From assembly GCA_005799495.1 (NCBI GenBank), contig SYGP01000046.1, positions 1 through 58,134 on the forward strand: a stretch of DNA of 58,134 bases, written 5' to 3'. Made by a program: the position numbers and the translations under genes. This DNA comes from Planctomycetia bacterium. Its GTDB lineage: Bacteria; Planctomycetota; Phycisphaerae; Phycisphaerales; SM1A02. A model generated the notes under the pieces. The model was given only the letters and a program-made list of their open reading frames with translations, made no database searches and had not been told where the DNA came from. Shown in pieces: positions 50,629-58,134 of the stretch (its first letter is position 1; each line of letters begins with the position of its first letter).

Positions 50629-52437
50629 ATGGCCGCCGTGGGCGCGAGAATCCTTCGGATGTTGCCGCTGAATCCGATTGTGGTTCGGCTCGTGCAGAGC
50701 GGATCGGTTCGAACGCGCCACTTGCTGATCCGCGCTGGGTACCTCGGCATCCTGATCGTGGTCCTGCTCGCGGCGATGCTCGGATCGGTGGGCACCATGC
50801 GCGAACTTGCCCAGCAGGGTGCGTTCGCCTTCTCGCTCGTCAGCTATGGGCAGGTGCTGTTGATTTGCCTGCTTGCGCCCGTGTTCATGGCGGGAGCGAT
50901 CGCGCAGGAGTCGAATCCGCAGACATGGGATGTGCTGTTGACATCGCCGCTCACCTCGCTGCAGATCGTGCTGGGCAATCTCTTCGGACGACTGTTCTTC
51001 GTTCTCGCGTTGCTGCTTGGATCGCTCCCGCTCTTTGCGGTCACGCGGCTGTTCGGCGGAGTCCCAGGGTCCGCCATCGTGCAGAGTTATGCGATCGCTG
51101 CCGCCACCGCGCTTGTCGTGGGCGCGATCGCGATCACACTGAGCGTGACCCGTTCGGCAGGGCGCCGCGCAGTCTTCATTTTCTATTCGTGTGTGGTGCT
51201 GTACCTCTTTGCGACCTTCGCTGCGGATCTCGCACTCCTGAAGCCCATCGCCCCAGGGAGCGACACCGTCTTCTCGACTGTGATGACGCCACTGAATCCG
51301 CTGCTGACGCTGCGTGTGCTGCTCGATTCCGGTTCGTATGTGCCGCAGGACTTCGCCGGCACGGGGCACTGGTGGTTGGTTCGCGTGTGGCTCGGCTCGC
51401 CTGTGGCGACGCAGTTGTGGCTGTTCACGCTGATTTCCGCACTCTTGGTGGTGTATTCAACGCTGCGAGTGCGGCTGCTCGGTCGTGCGCTCGTGGGAGC
51501 CGCTGGCTCGGTGCGCGCTCTTTCGGGACGCGAGCCGCGGCGCGTCTGGGTGAATCCGATCGCGTGGCGCGAGATGCATCTGCGCGGCAGTTCGCTCGGC
51601 GTGCAGGCGCTCCGCTGGGGTTTCGTGGCAGCTGCGCTTGCGGTGGGGCTTGTGATCCTGCTGCTGACTCGCTCAGGAACGCTCACCTTGGAAGAGTCGC
51701 GCCTCACGCTGGCAGCAGTGCTTGGCGCGGAAGTGTTGATTGTGGTGCTGACGGCACTGAATCTGAGCGCGACGGCGGTCAGTCGCGAGCGAGAGGAGCG
51801 ATCCCTCGACATCCTGCTGACGACGCCGATCCAGCCAGGGCAGTACATCGCCGGCAAGTTGCGCGGGCTCATTCAGTACCTGCTGCCGTTGATGCTCGTG
51901 CCGTGCGTGACGCTTGGCCTGGCCGCGTTGTTCGTGACCACGCGCGGCTTCGGCAAGGCAATGACGGTCACCGTGCAGGAATCGGTCGGGACATCGATGG
52001 TCGATGTACCGATGGTGCTGCCCGAGAGCGCAATCGCGCTGCCGCTGGTCCTGCTGTCGTTCACGGCGCTGAGCGTGATGGTGGGTCTGCAGTGGTCTGT
52101 GCGGAGCAAGGGGACGATCGGATCGGTGGTGGCGGCTGCGGGGATCGTGATCGCCATCGGTGGGACGGTGGGTTTGTGCGGTCTGGGACTCGGTCGCTCG
52201 GTGCCGTTCCTTGGTGCTGGGCTGAACGCCGCGTGCCCGATGAATCTGGTGCTTGCCGCTGTGCATCCTGCGCCGCTGATAGAAGGGTCCCTTGCCGATC
52301 CGCTTTCGCGCGTCGTTTCGCTGCTCGGTGGCGCCGGACTTGCCACCATCATCTACATCGCCGTGGTGTATGGACTGCACTCGTCCATCAAGGCGAACTT
52401 CATGGCAACGGTTCGGCGGCTATCTGGGACAGCCTAG
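50629..52437 (+). CDS. ABC-2 type transporter permease, two-halved
   Basis: 602 aa from ATG 50629. About twelve hydrophobic segments arranged as two ABC-2-like halves; each half has the characteristic post-helix phrase, 'QESNPQTWDVLLTSPLTSLQ' in the first and 'SREREERSLDILLTTPIQPG' with 'QYIAGKL' in the second (the R-E-x-x-x-T-L-x-x-L-L-x-T-P logic). No ATPase gene is adjacent. The gene is 2 nt upstream of the GIDE-LemA fusion gene, implying a two-gene operon for an envelope function. Confidence 0.85.
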   Translation: MAAVGARILRMLPLNPIVVRLVQSGSVRTRHLLIRAGYLGILIVVLLAAMLGSVGTMRELAQQGAFAFSLVSYGQVLLICLLAPVFMAGAIAQESNPQTWDVLLTSPLTSLQIVLGNLFGRLFFVLALLLGSLPLFAVTRLFGGVPGSAIVQSYAIAAATALVVGAIAITLSVTRSAGRRAVFIFYSCVVLYLFATFAADLALLKPIAPGSDTVFSTVMTPLNPLLTLRVLLDSGSYVPQDFAGTGHWWLVRVWLGSPVATQLWLFTLISALLVVYSTLRVRLLGRALVGAAGSVRALSGREPRRVWVNPIAWREMHLRGSSLGVQALRWGFVAAALAVGLVILLLTRSGTLTLEESRLTLAAVLGAEVLIVVLTALNLSATAVSREREERSLDILLTTPIQPGQYIAGKLRGLIQYLLPLMLVPCVTLGLAALFVTTRGFGKAMTVTVQESVGTSMVDVPMVLPESAIALPLVLLSFTALSVMVGLQWSVRSKGTIGSVVAAAGIVIAIGGTVGLCGLGLGRSVPFLGAGLNAACPMNLVLAAVHPAPLIEGSLADPLSRVVSLLGGAGLATIIYIAVVYGLHSSIKANFMATVRRLSGTA

Positions 52438-52439
52438 GC

Positions 52440-53813
52440 ATGCCTTCTCCGCAGATCATCTGGAGCGACCCGAGTCAGTGGATCGGATGCGGTGTGGCGT
52501 TTGCGCTGGCATTTCCCATGCTGCTTCTTTCGCTGCGGAGTTTTCGCCGGCGTGCCGCGCTCAGAGCGATGCCGACGACGCCGATTGCCGGCGTGTTCGT
52601 GGGCGAAGTGGAATTGAAGGGGCGTGCCAAGACGCCGAATCCATTGACGGCGCGACTCAGCGGTGCAACAGTGGTGCTTTACAACTGGACCGCGGAAGAA
52701 CACTGGACGCGCACGCGTCAAGAGTCCTACACCGACAGCAAGGGGAGGAGGCAGACGCGCACCGTCACCTACTCGGGAACCGAGACGGTGGCGCAAGGTG
52801 GTGAGTCATCGCTGCTGCTCCTGGACGATGCAACGGGGATTGTCCAGGTACTGCCCGAGGGGGCAAAGTTGGAGGCGAAGCGGATGCTTTGCAAGACGGT
52901 TGGACGCGGCGACCGCATGTACTACGAGCATGGGCCGCAGCGCGCGGTGTCTGGTTCGAATGGCCTTCGTACTTTCACGGAGCATGCGATCGAAGTGGAT
53001 GCGCCGCTCTTTGTGGTGGGCTACGCGCGCGAACGCGAGGACATCGTGGATGTCGAGATTGCCTCGGGCGGGCGAAAGGGAACAGCCACTGCGGATGCTC
53101 GCCCGCGGATGTTCCTGATCTCGACGAAGGATGAAGACGCCGTGACCTGGCGGTTTGGGGCCGCCGCATGGGGTTGGTTGGTGGTTGCAGCACTCGCACC
53201 GATCGTGCTTCTGCTGGTCGATGTCAACAGGTATCAGGAGGAGCGGTTGGCGCCCTGGACCGCCGCAGCCGCCGGCCTTGCACTGGTCGTGGTGTGGACC
53301 GTGGCGTGGTCGATCTGGACGCACAATGACTTGGTCGATCTTCGCAATCGAGTCCTGCGTGGGCGGTCGAACATCGATGTTCAACTGCGGCGACGGCACG
53401 ATCTCATCGAGCAGTTCATGGGAGCAGTACGCGGGCTGCGCGACTACGAAGCGTCGTTGCAGCGCGTGATCACGGAGATCCGTTCGCAGGGAGAGTTGGT
53501 GGACATGGCCAGTGCGAATGCGCGAGCGGTTCCCGTGGTACCGCAACTCCAGATCCTGGCGGAGGCGATCCCGAACCTGAAGTCGTCGGGCTCCTTCCTG
53601 GCACTGCAGCAGGCGCTCAGCGACTGCGAGCGTCGCATCGCCCTCGCGCGCGACGAGTTCAACGGTACGACGGCCGGGTTCAACACGCGGGTCACGACGG
53701 TGCCGACGTCGATCATCGCGTCGCTCTTTGGCATGCGGAAGGGGGAGTTCTTCGCTGCCGAAAAGTTTGAACGCACTGCGCCTTTGGTTTCGCCGCCCGC
53801 GCCTGCTCGCTAG
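52440..53813 (+). CDS. GIDE (MULAN-like) domain fused to LemA family domain
   Basis: 457 aa. One transmembrane helix near residues 13-32 ('WIGCGVAFALAFPMLLLSLR'), then a GIDE/E3-ligase-like beta domain (about 45-225: 'IAGVFVGEVELKGRAKTPNP', 'SGATVVLYNWTAEEHW', 'VGYAREREDIVDVEIASGGR') with neither RING nor Cys/His pairs. Two transmembrane segments (about 238-290) lead to a LemA helical domain (about 300-450: 'NDLVDLRNRVLRGRSNIDVQ', 'RDYEASLQRVITEIR', 'SLFGMRKGEFFAAEKFER'). LemA proteins work with MoxR or envelope stress machinery. The combination on one chain is uncommon to my knowledge. Confidence 0.82.
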   Translation: MPSPQIIWSDPSQWIGCGVAFALAFPMLLLSLRSFRRRAALRAMPTTPIAGVFVGEVELKGRAKTPNPLTARLSGATVVLYNWTAEEHWTRTRQESYTDSKGRRQTRTVTYSGTETVAQGGESSLLLLDDATGIVQVLPEGAKLEAKRMLCKTVGRGDRMYYEHGPQRAVSGSNGLRTFTEHAIEVDAPLFVVGYAREREDIVDVEIASGGRKGTATADARPRMFLISTKDEDAVTWRFGAAAWGWLVVAALAPIVLLLVDVNRYQEERLAPWTAAAAGLALVVVWTVAWSIWTHNDLVDLRNRVLRGRSNIDVQLRRRHDLIEQFMGAVRGLRDYEASLQRVITEIRSQGELVDMASANARAVPVVPQLQILAEAIPNLKSSGSFLALQQALSDCERRIALARDEFNGTTAGFNTRVTTVPTSIIASLFGMRKGEFFAAEKFERTAPLVSPPAPAR

Positions 53814-53833
53814 ACTCGGTGTCCTGCGCTGCG

Positions 53834-53849
53834 GCGCGCATGAGCGCGC
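53834..53849 (+). other. GC stem-loop upstream of acnA
   Basis: GCGCGC, loop ATGA, GCGCGC, 40 bp before the aconitase ATG and 20 bp after the GIDE-LemA stop. Could be a weak terminator or a leader structure; no T tract follows. Confidence 0.4.
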
Positions 53850-53888
53850 ATGTCAGCGGGTGAACGAACCGCCTGACGAGGAGAAACC

Positions 53889-56615
53889 ATGCCGCTGACC
53901 GATCCGTTCCACGCCGCCGCCACGCTCGAGACACCGCTGGGGAAGCGCACCTACCACAAGCTCGAAGCGCTGCGGCATCTCGGAGCGGTCGGCACCCTGC
54001 CGTACTCGATTCGCGTGCTGCTCGAGAGCGTGCTGCGGAACCTCGATGGGCGCGTGTACACCGAGGAACATGTGCGCGCCATCGCTGCGTACGACCCGCG
54101 CCGCCCTGGACAGGACGAGATTCCCTTCATGCCCGGGCGCGTGGTGCTGCAGGACTTCACGGGTGTGCCGTGCGTGGTGGACCTTGCCGCCATGCGCGAT
54201 GCAATGCGCCGGCTCGGTGGCGATCCCAAGCGGGTGAATCCCCTCGTGCCATGCGATCTGGTGATCGACCATTCCGTGCAGGTCGATGCCTTTGCGTCGG
54301 GCGCAGCGTTGACGATCAACGGCGACTTGGAGTTTGAACGCAACCGCGAGCGTTACCAGTTCCTCAAGTGGGGGCAGGGGGCGTTCACCAATTTCCGCGT
54401 GGTGCCGCCTGCAACAGGCATCGTGCATCAGGTGAACCTCGAGTACTTGGCGAAGGTGGTGTGGGAGCGCGACGGCACGCTGTTCCCGGACAGCCTCGTT
54501 GGAACGGACAGTCATACGACGATGATCAACGGCCTCGGCGTCGTGGGATGGGGTGTGGGCGGCATCGAGGCAGAAGCCGTGATGCTTGGGCAGCCCGTGT
54601 CGATGCTGATTCCAGAGGTTGTCGGTGTACGCCTGTCCGGTCGGCTGCCGCAGGGAACGACCGCGACGGATCTTGTACTGACGGTGACGCAGATGCTGCG
54701 AAAGTTCGGCGTTGTGAACAAGTTCGTGGAGTTCTTCGGACCGGGACTCGATGAGATGACCCTTGCCAATCGCGCGACCATTGCGAACATGGCGCCCGAG
54801 TACGGTGCCACGATCGGGTTCTTCCCCGTGGATCGTCACACGCTCGATTACATGCGATTGTCCGGGCGTGACGAGTCGCTGATTCGCACCGTCGAGCAGT
54901 ATTGCAAGGCCAACTTGTTGTGGCGCGATGAGTCTGCGGACATTGCCTACACCGCTGTCATTGATCTGGACCTGGCATCCATCGAGCCGAGCCTTGCGGG
55001 GCCAGCGCGTCCGCAGGATCGCGTGGCGCTGTCCGCCATGCGCTCCTCGTGGCGCACTGAATTGCCGCGCATGCTCGAGCGTGCCGCGGCCGGCGGGAAG
55101 TCCGTGGGCGCAGCGGGTGGCGGAACCGCGGTGGCGCAGGCGCCCGCGGAGGTGGCCGTGCGCGATGACGATGGTCATGAGTTCGCGCTGACACACGGCA
55201 GCGTCGTGATCGCCGCCATCACGAGTTGCACGAACACGAGCAACCCAAGCGTGATGATCGGCGCAGGATTGGTGGCGCGCCGTGCCGCGGAGCGTGGGTT
55301 GAATCGAAAACCGTGGGTGAAGACGAGCCTCGCGCCCGGCAGCAAGGTGGTCACGGAGTACCTGCAGAAGGCGGGGCTGCTCCGGTCGCTCGAGCAGATC
55401 GGGTTCCATGTGGTTGGCTACGGATGCACCACCTGCATCGGCAACAGCGGACCGCTTCCCGATCACATCGGCAGTGCCATCAAGGAAGGCGACCTTGTGG
55501 TGGCAAGCGTGCTGTCGGGGAATCGCAACTTCGAGGCGCGCGTTCATCAGGATGTGAAGGCGAACTACCTCGCGAGCCCGCCGCTTGTCGTGGCGTATGC
55601 GCTTGCGGGCACCGTGGACATCGACCTCGCGACCGAACCGCTCGGTACGGGGAGTGATGGAAAGCCCGTGTTTCTTCGGGATATCTGGCCGTCGCAGCAG
55701 GAGGTGGACGCCGCCGTGGCAGCGCATGTCACGCGCGAGCAATTCACGCGCGAGTATGCGCAGGTCTTCGCGGGCAGCAGCGCGTGGCAGTCGATCGAAA
55801 GTGCTGCAGGTGAGATGTACCGATGGGATGAACGCAGCACCTACATCCAGAATCCCCCGTACTTCGATGGGATGACGATGGAAGTGCGACCCATCGAGTC
55901 GGTGCGCGGCGCTCGATGCCTCGCATCGCTCGGTGACAGTGTGACCACCGATCACATTTCGCCCGCGGGCAACATCAAGACGGACTCACCGGCGGGCAAG
56001 TATCTCGTGGAGCATGGCGTGTCACCGGCGATGTTCAACAGCTACGGCAGCCGCCGCGGAAACGACCGGGTGATGACACGCGGCACCTTCGCGAATACGC
56101 GGATCCGCAACAAGATGACGCCAACCCGCACGGGCGGGTGGACTCGCGACTTCACCGCGGATGGTGCGGAGAAGCCGATCTACGACGCGGCGATGTCGTA
56201 CCGCGCGGTGGGAACACCGCTCGTGCTGCTCGCGGGGCGCGACTACGGCATGGGGTCGAGCCGCGATTGGGCAGCGAAGGGCACTTCGCTGCTCGGCGTT
56301 CGCGCGGTGATCGCAGTCAGCTATGAACGCATCCACCGTTCCAACCTCGTTGGGATGGGCGTGCTGCCGCTGGAGTTCATGGCTGGGCAGAGTGCCGAGT
56401 CGATTGGACTCGATGGGACGGAGACCTTCGATGTCGCCATCGATGACCGCATCGAGCCGCGCCAGAAGGTGGAAGTCGTGGCAACGCGCACCGACGGCAC
56501 GAAGGTGCCCTTCGAGACGCTGTGCCGTATCGACACGCCCGTCGAAGTGGATTACTTCCGCAACGGGGGCATCCTGCAGACGGTGCTTCGTCGCATGGCG
56601 GCAGGGCGCGACTGA
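53889..56615 (+). CDS. acnA: Aconitate hydratase A
   Basis: 908 aa, cytoplasmic [4Fe-4S] enzyme interconverting citrate and isocitrate in the TCA cycle. Ligand cysteines: C447 in '[17 protein letters not shown]', C513 and C516 in '[17 protein letters not shown]'. Other blocks: '[20 protein letters not shown]'-like '[20 protein letters not shown]', '[20 protein letters not shown]', '[16 protein letters not shown]' and '[20 protein letters not shown]' of the swivelling domain. Length and order are the AcnA/IRP1 type. GAGGAGAAACC precedes the ATG, a strong Shine-Dalgarno. Nothing shows iron regulation at sequence level. Confidence 0.96.
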   Translation: MPLTDPFHAAATLETPLGKRTYHKLEALRHLGAVGTLPYSIRVLLESVLRNLDGRVYTEEHVRAIAAYDPRRPGQDEIPFMPGRVVLQDFTGVPCVVDLAAMRDAMRRLGGDPKRVNPLVPCDLVIDHSVQVDAFASGAALTINGDLEFERNRERYQFLKWGQGAFTNFRVVPPATGIVHQVNLEYLAKVVWERDGTLFPDSLVGTDSHTTMINGLGVVGWGVGGIEAEAVMLGQPVSMLIPEVVGVRLSGRLPQGTTATDLVLTVTQMLRKFGVVNKFVEFFGPGLDEMTLANRATIANMAPEYGATIGFFPVDRHTLDYMRLSGRDESLIRTVEQYCKANLLWRDESADIAYTAVIDLDLASIEPSLAGPARPQDRVALSAMRSSWRTELPRMLERAAAGGKSVGAAGGGTAVAQAPAEVAVRDDDGHEFALTHGSVVIAAITSCTNTSNPSVMIGAGLVARRAAERGLNRKPWVKTSLAPGSKVVTEYLQKAGLLRSLEQIGFHVVGYGCTTCIGNSGPLPDHIGSAIKEGDLVVASVLSGNRNFEARVHQDVKANYLASPPLVVAYALAGTVDIDLATEPLGTGSDGKPVFLRDIWPSQQEVDAAVAAHVTREQFTREYAQVFAGSSAWQSIESAAGEMYRWDERSTYIQNPPYFDGMTMEVRPIESVRGARCLASLGDSVTTDHISPAGNIKTDSPAGKYLVEHGVSPAMFNSYGSRRGNDRVMTRGTFANTRIRNKMTPTRTGGWTRDFTADGAEKPIYDAAMSYRAVGTPLVLLAGRDYGMGSSRDWAAKGTSLLGVRAVIAVSYERIHRSNLVGMGVLPLEFMAGQSAESIGLDGTETFDVAIDDRIEPRQKVEVVATRTDGTKVPFETLCRIDTPVEVDYFRNGGILQTVLRRMAAGRD

Positions 56616-56678
56616 TCGCGGCGGAATTCGCGGCGGAAAACCGTCGATGCCTGCGCAGCGCGATAGGGTGTGCAGCGC

Positions 56679-57428
56679 ATGGATCTTGCACGCCGTTGGT
56701 TGCATCTTGGCACGCTGCTCGAGCGCGAACTGTTCGCGTCCGTGCGTCCCATGCGCATTCCCGCGGCGGATTCGCCGGGATCGTGGTGTCTTCGGTGCGG
56801 AGCAACGCTGCACGGCATGAACGCACCGCTGCATTGGCCGCCCTTCGCATGCGCGAAGTGCGCGGGATCGTCGTGGCCGTTGTCGGCAGTCGTTCGGCTT
56901 GGCGCGCATGGAGGCGGCTGGCGTGACGCGGTTCTTGCAGTGAAGTATGGGCGGGATCGCCGCTGTGGCGAGCAACTCGGAGAACGCCTCGCGCAGCAGT
57001 GGGGACGCGTGCTCGATGCGCTGCCGTCGATGAGGCGTGAATGCGGCATCGAGTGGTGCGTGGTGCCTGTGCCCATGCCTTGGGCGCGGCGGGTGGAGCG
57101 CGGCATCGATCATGCGCACGTGATCGCGCGGGCGTTTGCGCGAGCGACTTCGATGCAGATGATGCGCGTGTTGTCGCAGCAGTCCGGCGTGAATCAAGCG
57201 AAACTCGATCGCTCCGCTCGCGTGGCGCGCGGCGGGCGAATGAAGTGGCGAACATCCTTGCGTGGCATGCGCCGCTCCGTCGATGCGCTGCGCGCAGCAT
57301 CTGTGCAGCAGTGGATCATTGTGGATGATGTGAGAACGACGGGCGCAACTCTGCGGGAAGTCGCTGAAGTCCTTCGCGCGCACACCCCGCATGCGCGCAT
57401 CGCTGCGGCGGTGGTCGCCGTCGCATGA
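56679..57428 (+). CDS. ComF family phosphoribosyltransferase-like protein
   Basis: 249 aa from ATG 56679 (GTG 56670 alternative; TAGGGT lies 9 nt before the ATG). N-terminal double zinc motif CLRCG (about 40) and CAKCAG; then 'GGWRDAVLAVKYGRDRR' (ComF conserved block), 'VVPVPMPWARRVERGIDHAH' with 'A' and the PRPP loop 'QWIIVDDVRTTGATLREVAE' (D-D-V-x-T-T-G). ComF members are linked to DNA uptake and, more widely, to unknown ribose-5-phosphate chemistry; no other competence gene is nearby, so do not infer competence. Confidence 0.88.
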   Translation: MDLARRWLHLGTLLERELFASVRPMRIPAADSPGSWCLRCGATLHGMNAPLHWPPFACAKCAGSSWPLSAVVRLGAHGGGWRDAVLAVKYGRDRRCGEQLGERLAQQWGRVLDALPSMRRECGIEWCVVPVPMPWARRVERGIDHAHVIARAFARATSMQMMRVLSQQSGVNQAKLDRSARVARGGRMKWRTSLRGMRRSVDALRAASVQQWIIVDDVRTTGATLREVAEVLRAHTPHARIAAAVVAVA

Positions 57429-57574
57429 GGGCCGTGTTCAGAAATGCATGTTTCACAGGTGTTTATGAACTCATGGAGGTCCGAGAACCGCACGGGGATC
57501 GTGCCGCGCCACCGTCTGTACCGCTCGCGATTTCGGTTTCGCCGCACCAGTGTTCTCCACACGAATGCATGCAG

Positions 57575-57603
57575 TTGACACGCGCCTTCGGTCCTGCTAC
57601 ATT
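57575..57603 (+). promoter_or_regulatory. rRNA operon promoter (TTGACA-17-TACATT)
   Basis: TTGACA at 57575-57580, exactly 17 nt, TACATT at 57598-57603. The best consensus promoter in the window, about 380 bp upstream of 16S, as expected for an rRNA operon. Confidence 0.8.
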
Positions 57604-57983
57604 CATCGGCCCGACTCATTTGAGCTCGGGACCTGCGGTGTTTCGGCACCAACGGATCATCTTTGACAATTGAGTTGTTGGATCGCCGCGAGGATGTGGC
57701 TTCGTTCGCCGACTCTCACAGGGTCTGCGCGCGAAGAAACCCTCTCCCGCCACAGCGGGAGAGACTGAACATCCTCTGTGATGTCCAAGTGAATGGTCAT
57801 TTCCGAAGACCTTTCCCTGCGTCTGGGCCGCAAGGCAACAGACAACGGGCAAGGATGTTTGGTCAAACCCAGCAATCGCCAAATGCTGGCATCGGCTCGG
57901 ACCGATGAAGACGACCGACCCATCCTCGTGATGGGTCGCCAGGCAACCTTCTTTCGAAGAATCAGGCGCAAGCCTGTAAAATC
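57604..57983 (+). other. rRNA operon leader with boxA-like element and processing stems
   Basis: About 380 nt with no gene. Features: CATCTTTGACAATTG at 57658-57672 resembles the boxA antitermination element (TGCTCTTTGACAAT type); a perfect 9-bp hairpin CTCTCCCGC/GCGGGAGAG at 57742-57763 with loop CACA; a 9-bp hairpin CGACCCATC/GATGGGTCG at 57916-57938. These are typical of transcribed leaders whose stems guide RNase III-type processing. Confidence 0.65.
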
Positions 57984-58018
57984 AATTGAAGAGTTTGATC
58001 CGGGCTCAGATTGAACGC
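57984..58018 (+). rRNA. 16S rRNA, first ~35 nt only
   Basis: AATTGAAGAGTTTGATC followed by CGGGCTCAGATTGAACGC matches the universal 5' end of 16S rRNA (E. coli positions about 3-36, with CATGG read here as CCGGG). Immediately after AACGC the expected TGGCGGC is absent and the sequence has no 16S character. See the finding on this junction. Confidence 0.8.
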
Positions 58019-58134
58019 ACTACCTGCTCGGGGCCACGAGCCGGATGGGTCATTGGTTCAAGGTGCGGCCGCAACTGTGGCAGGCTGCGCTCGTGCATGC
58101 TCTGATCTACAAGCCGAGCATCAAATATTCGAAG
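58019..58134 (+). other. Non-16S sequence to the window end
   Basis: 116 bp that do not continue the 16S gene. One forward frame is open without stop from 58015 to the end (about 40 codons) with protein-like, aromatic-rich content (segments such as 'RMGHWFKVRPQLWQAALVHA'). I do not recognise it. It may be a foreign coding fragment joined at the conserved 16S start by assembly, or a real insertion. Confidence 0.45.

Noticed and set aside
50865-52439. The part of the GIDE-LemA frame upstream of ATG 52440
   Set aside because: It lies over the ABC permease gene in another frame; the protein looks random there, so the start is 52440.
53853-55955. 700-codon minus-strand frame inside acnA
   Set aside because: GC-rich DNA gives long antisense frames; the + frame is a complete aconitase.
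57425-57673. Small frame in the rRNA upstream region
   Set aside because: It overlaps the rRNA promoter and boxA-like element and has no ribosome-binding site or recognisable motif.

Overview
The window looks like chromosomal DNA from a GC-rich planctomycete, most likely the Phycisphaerae. The evidence is a DUF1592 (planctomycete cytochrome c) plus DUF1552 gene pair, a dockerin-like DxNxDG C-terminus, a PEP-CTERM-like sorting tail, paired OprP/OprO-type porins, and genes scattered singly or in short operons on both strands. I found no insertion sequence, CRISPR, tRNA or prophage gene. The assignment rests on gene content and motifs only; no search was run.

Layout. 1-2390: truncated multi-SLBB polysaccharide exporter (-). 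2424-6256: DUF1592/DUF1552 pair (+). 9798-6264: operon on - (M42 peptidase, phospholipid methyltransferase-like, LL-diaminopimelate aminotransferase, cyclophilin). 9891-14034: tricorn-type protease and inorganic pyrophosphatase (+). 20700-14063: exported helical protein, OppA, OppB, lipoprotein, five-haem cytochrome (-). 20740-25026: TPR-like exported protein, flippase-like membrane protein, GT2 glycosyltransferase (+). 25070-31387: GH57 amylase, DegT aminotransferase, O-antigen ligase-like protein, SDR epimerase and WecA-like initiating transferase, an envelope polysaccharide cluster. 31436-35970: FG-GAP propeller protein, degenerate HATPase-like protein, MoxR (-). 36060-36811: cobalamin riboswitch and a small secreted PEP-CTERM-like protein (+). 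36822-38759: three tandem ClpP genes (-), divergent from a DNA polymerase III delta subunit. 40147-43483: two paralogous porins. 43510-47447: PurSL fusion and PurQ. 47500-50314: RsmA/KsgA, TM2 protein, RNase Y (-). 50629-57428: ABC-2 permease, GIDE-LemA fusion, aconitase, ComF. 57575-58018: rRNA promoter, leader and the first ~35 nt of 16S rRNA, after which the sequence stops looking like 16S.

The most interesting signals are: (1) a convincing cobalamin riboswitch directly upstream of an unrecognised secreted, surface-sorted protein, a candidate corrinoid-binding or uptake component; (2) a recurring TANNNT element 6-7 nt upstream of many start codons that lack a Shine-Dalgarno sequence, suggesting widespread leaderless transcription; (3) 16S rRNA homology that ends abruptly after the position equivalent to E. 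coli 36; (4) several unusual fusions and tandem arrays (GIDE-LemA, WecA plus a CapD-type membrane domain, triple ClpP).
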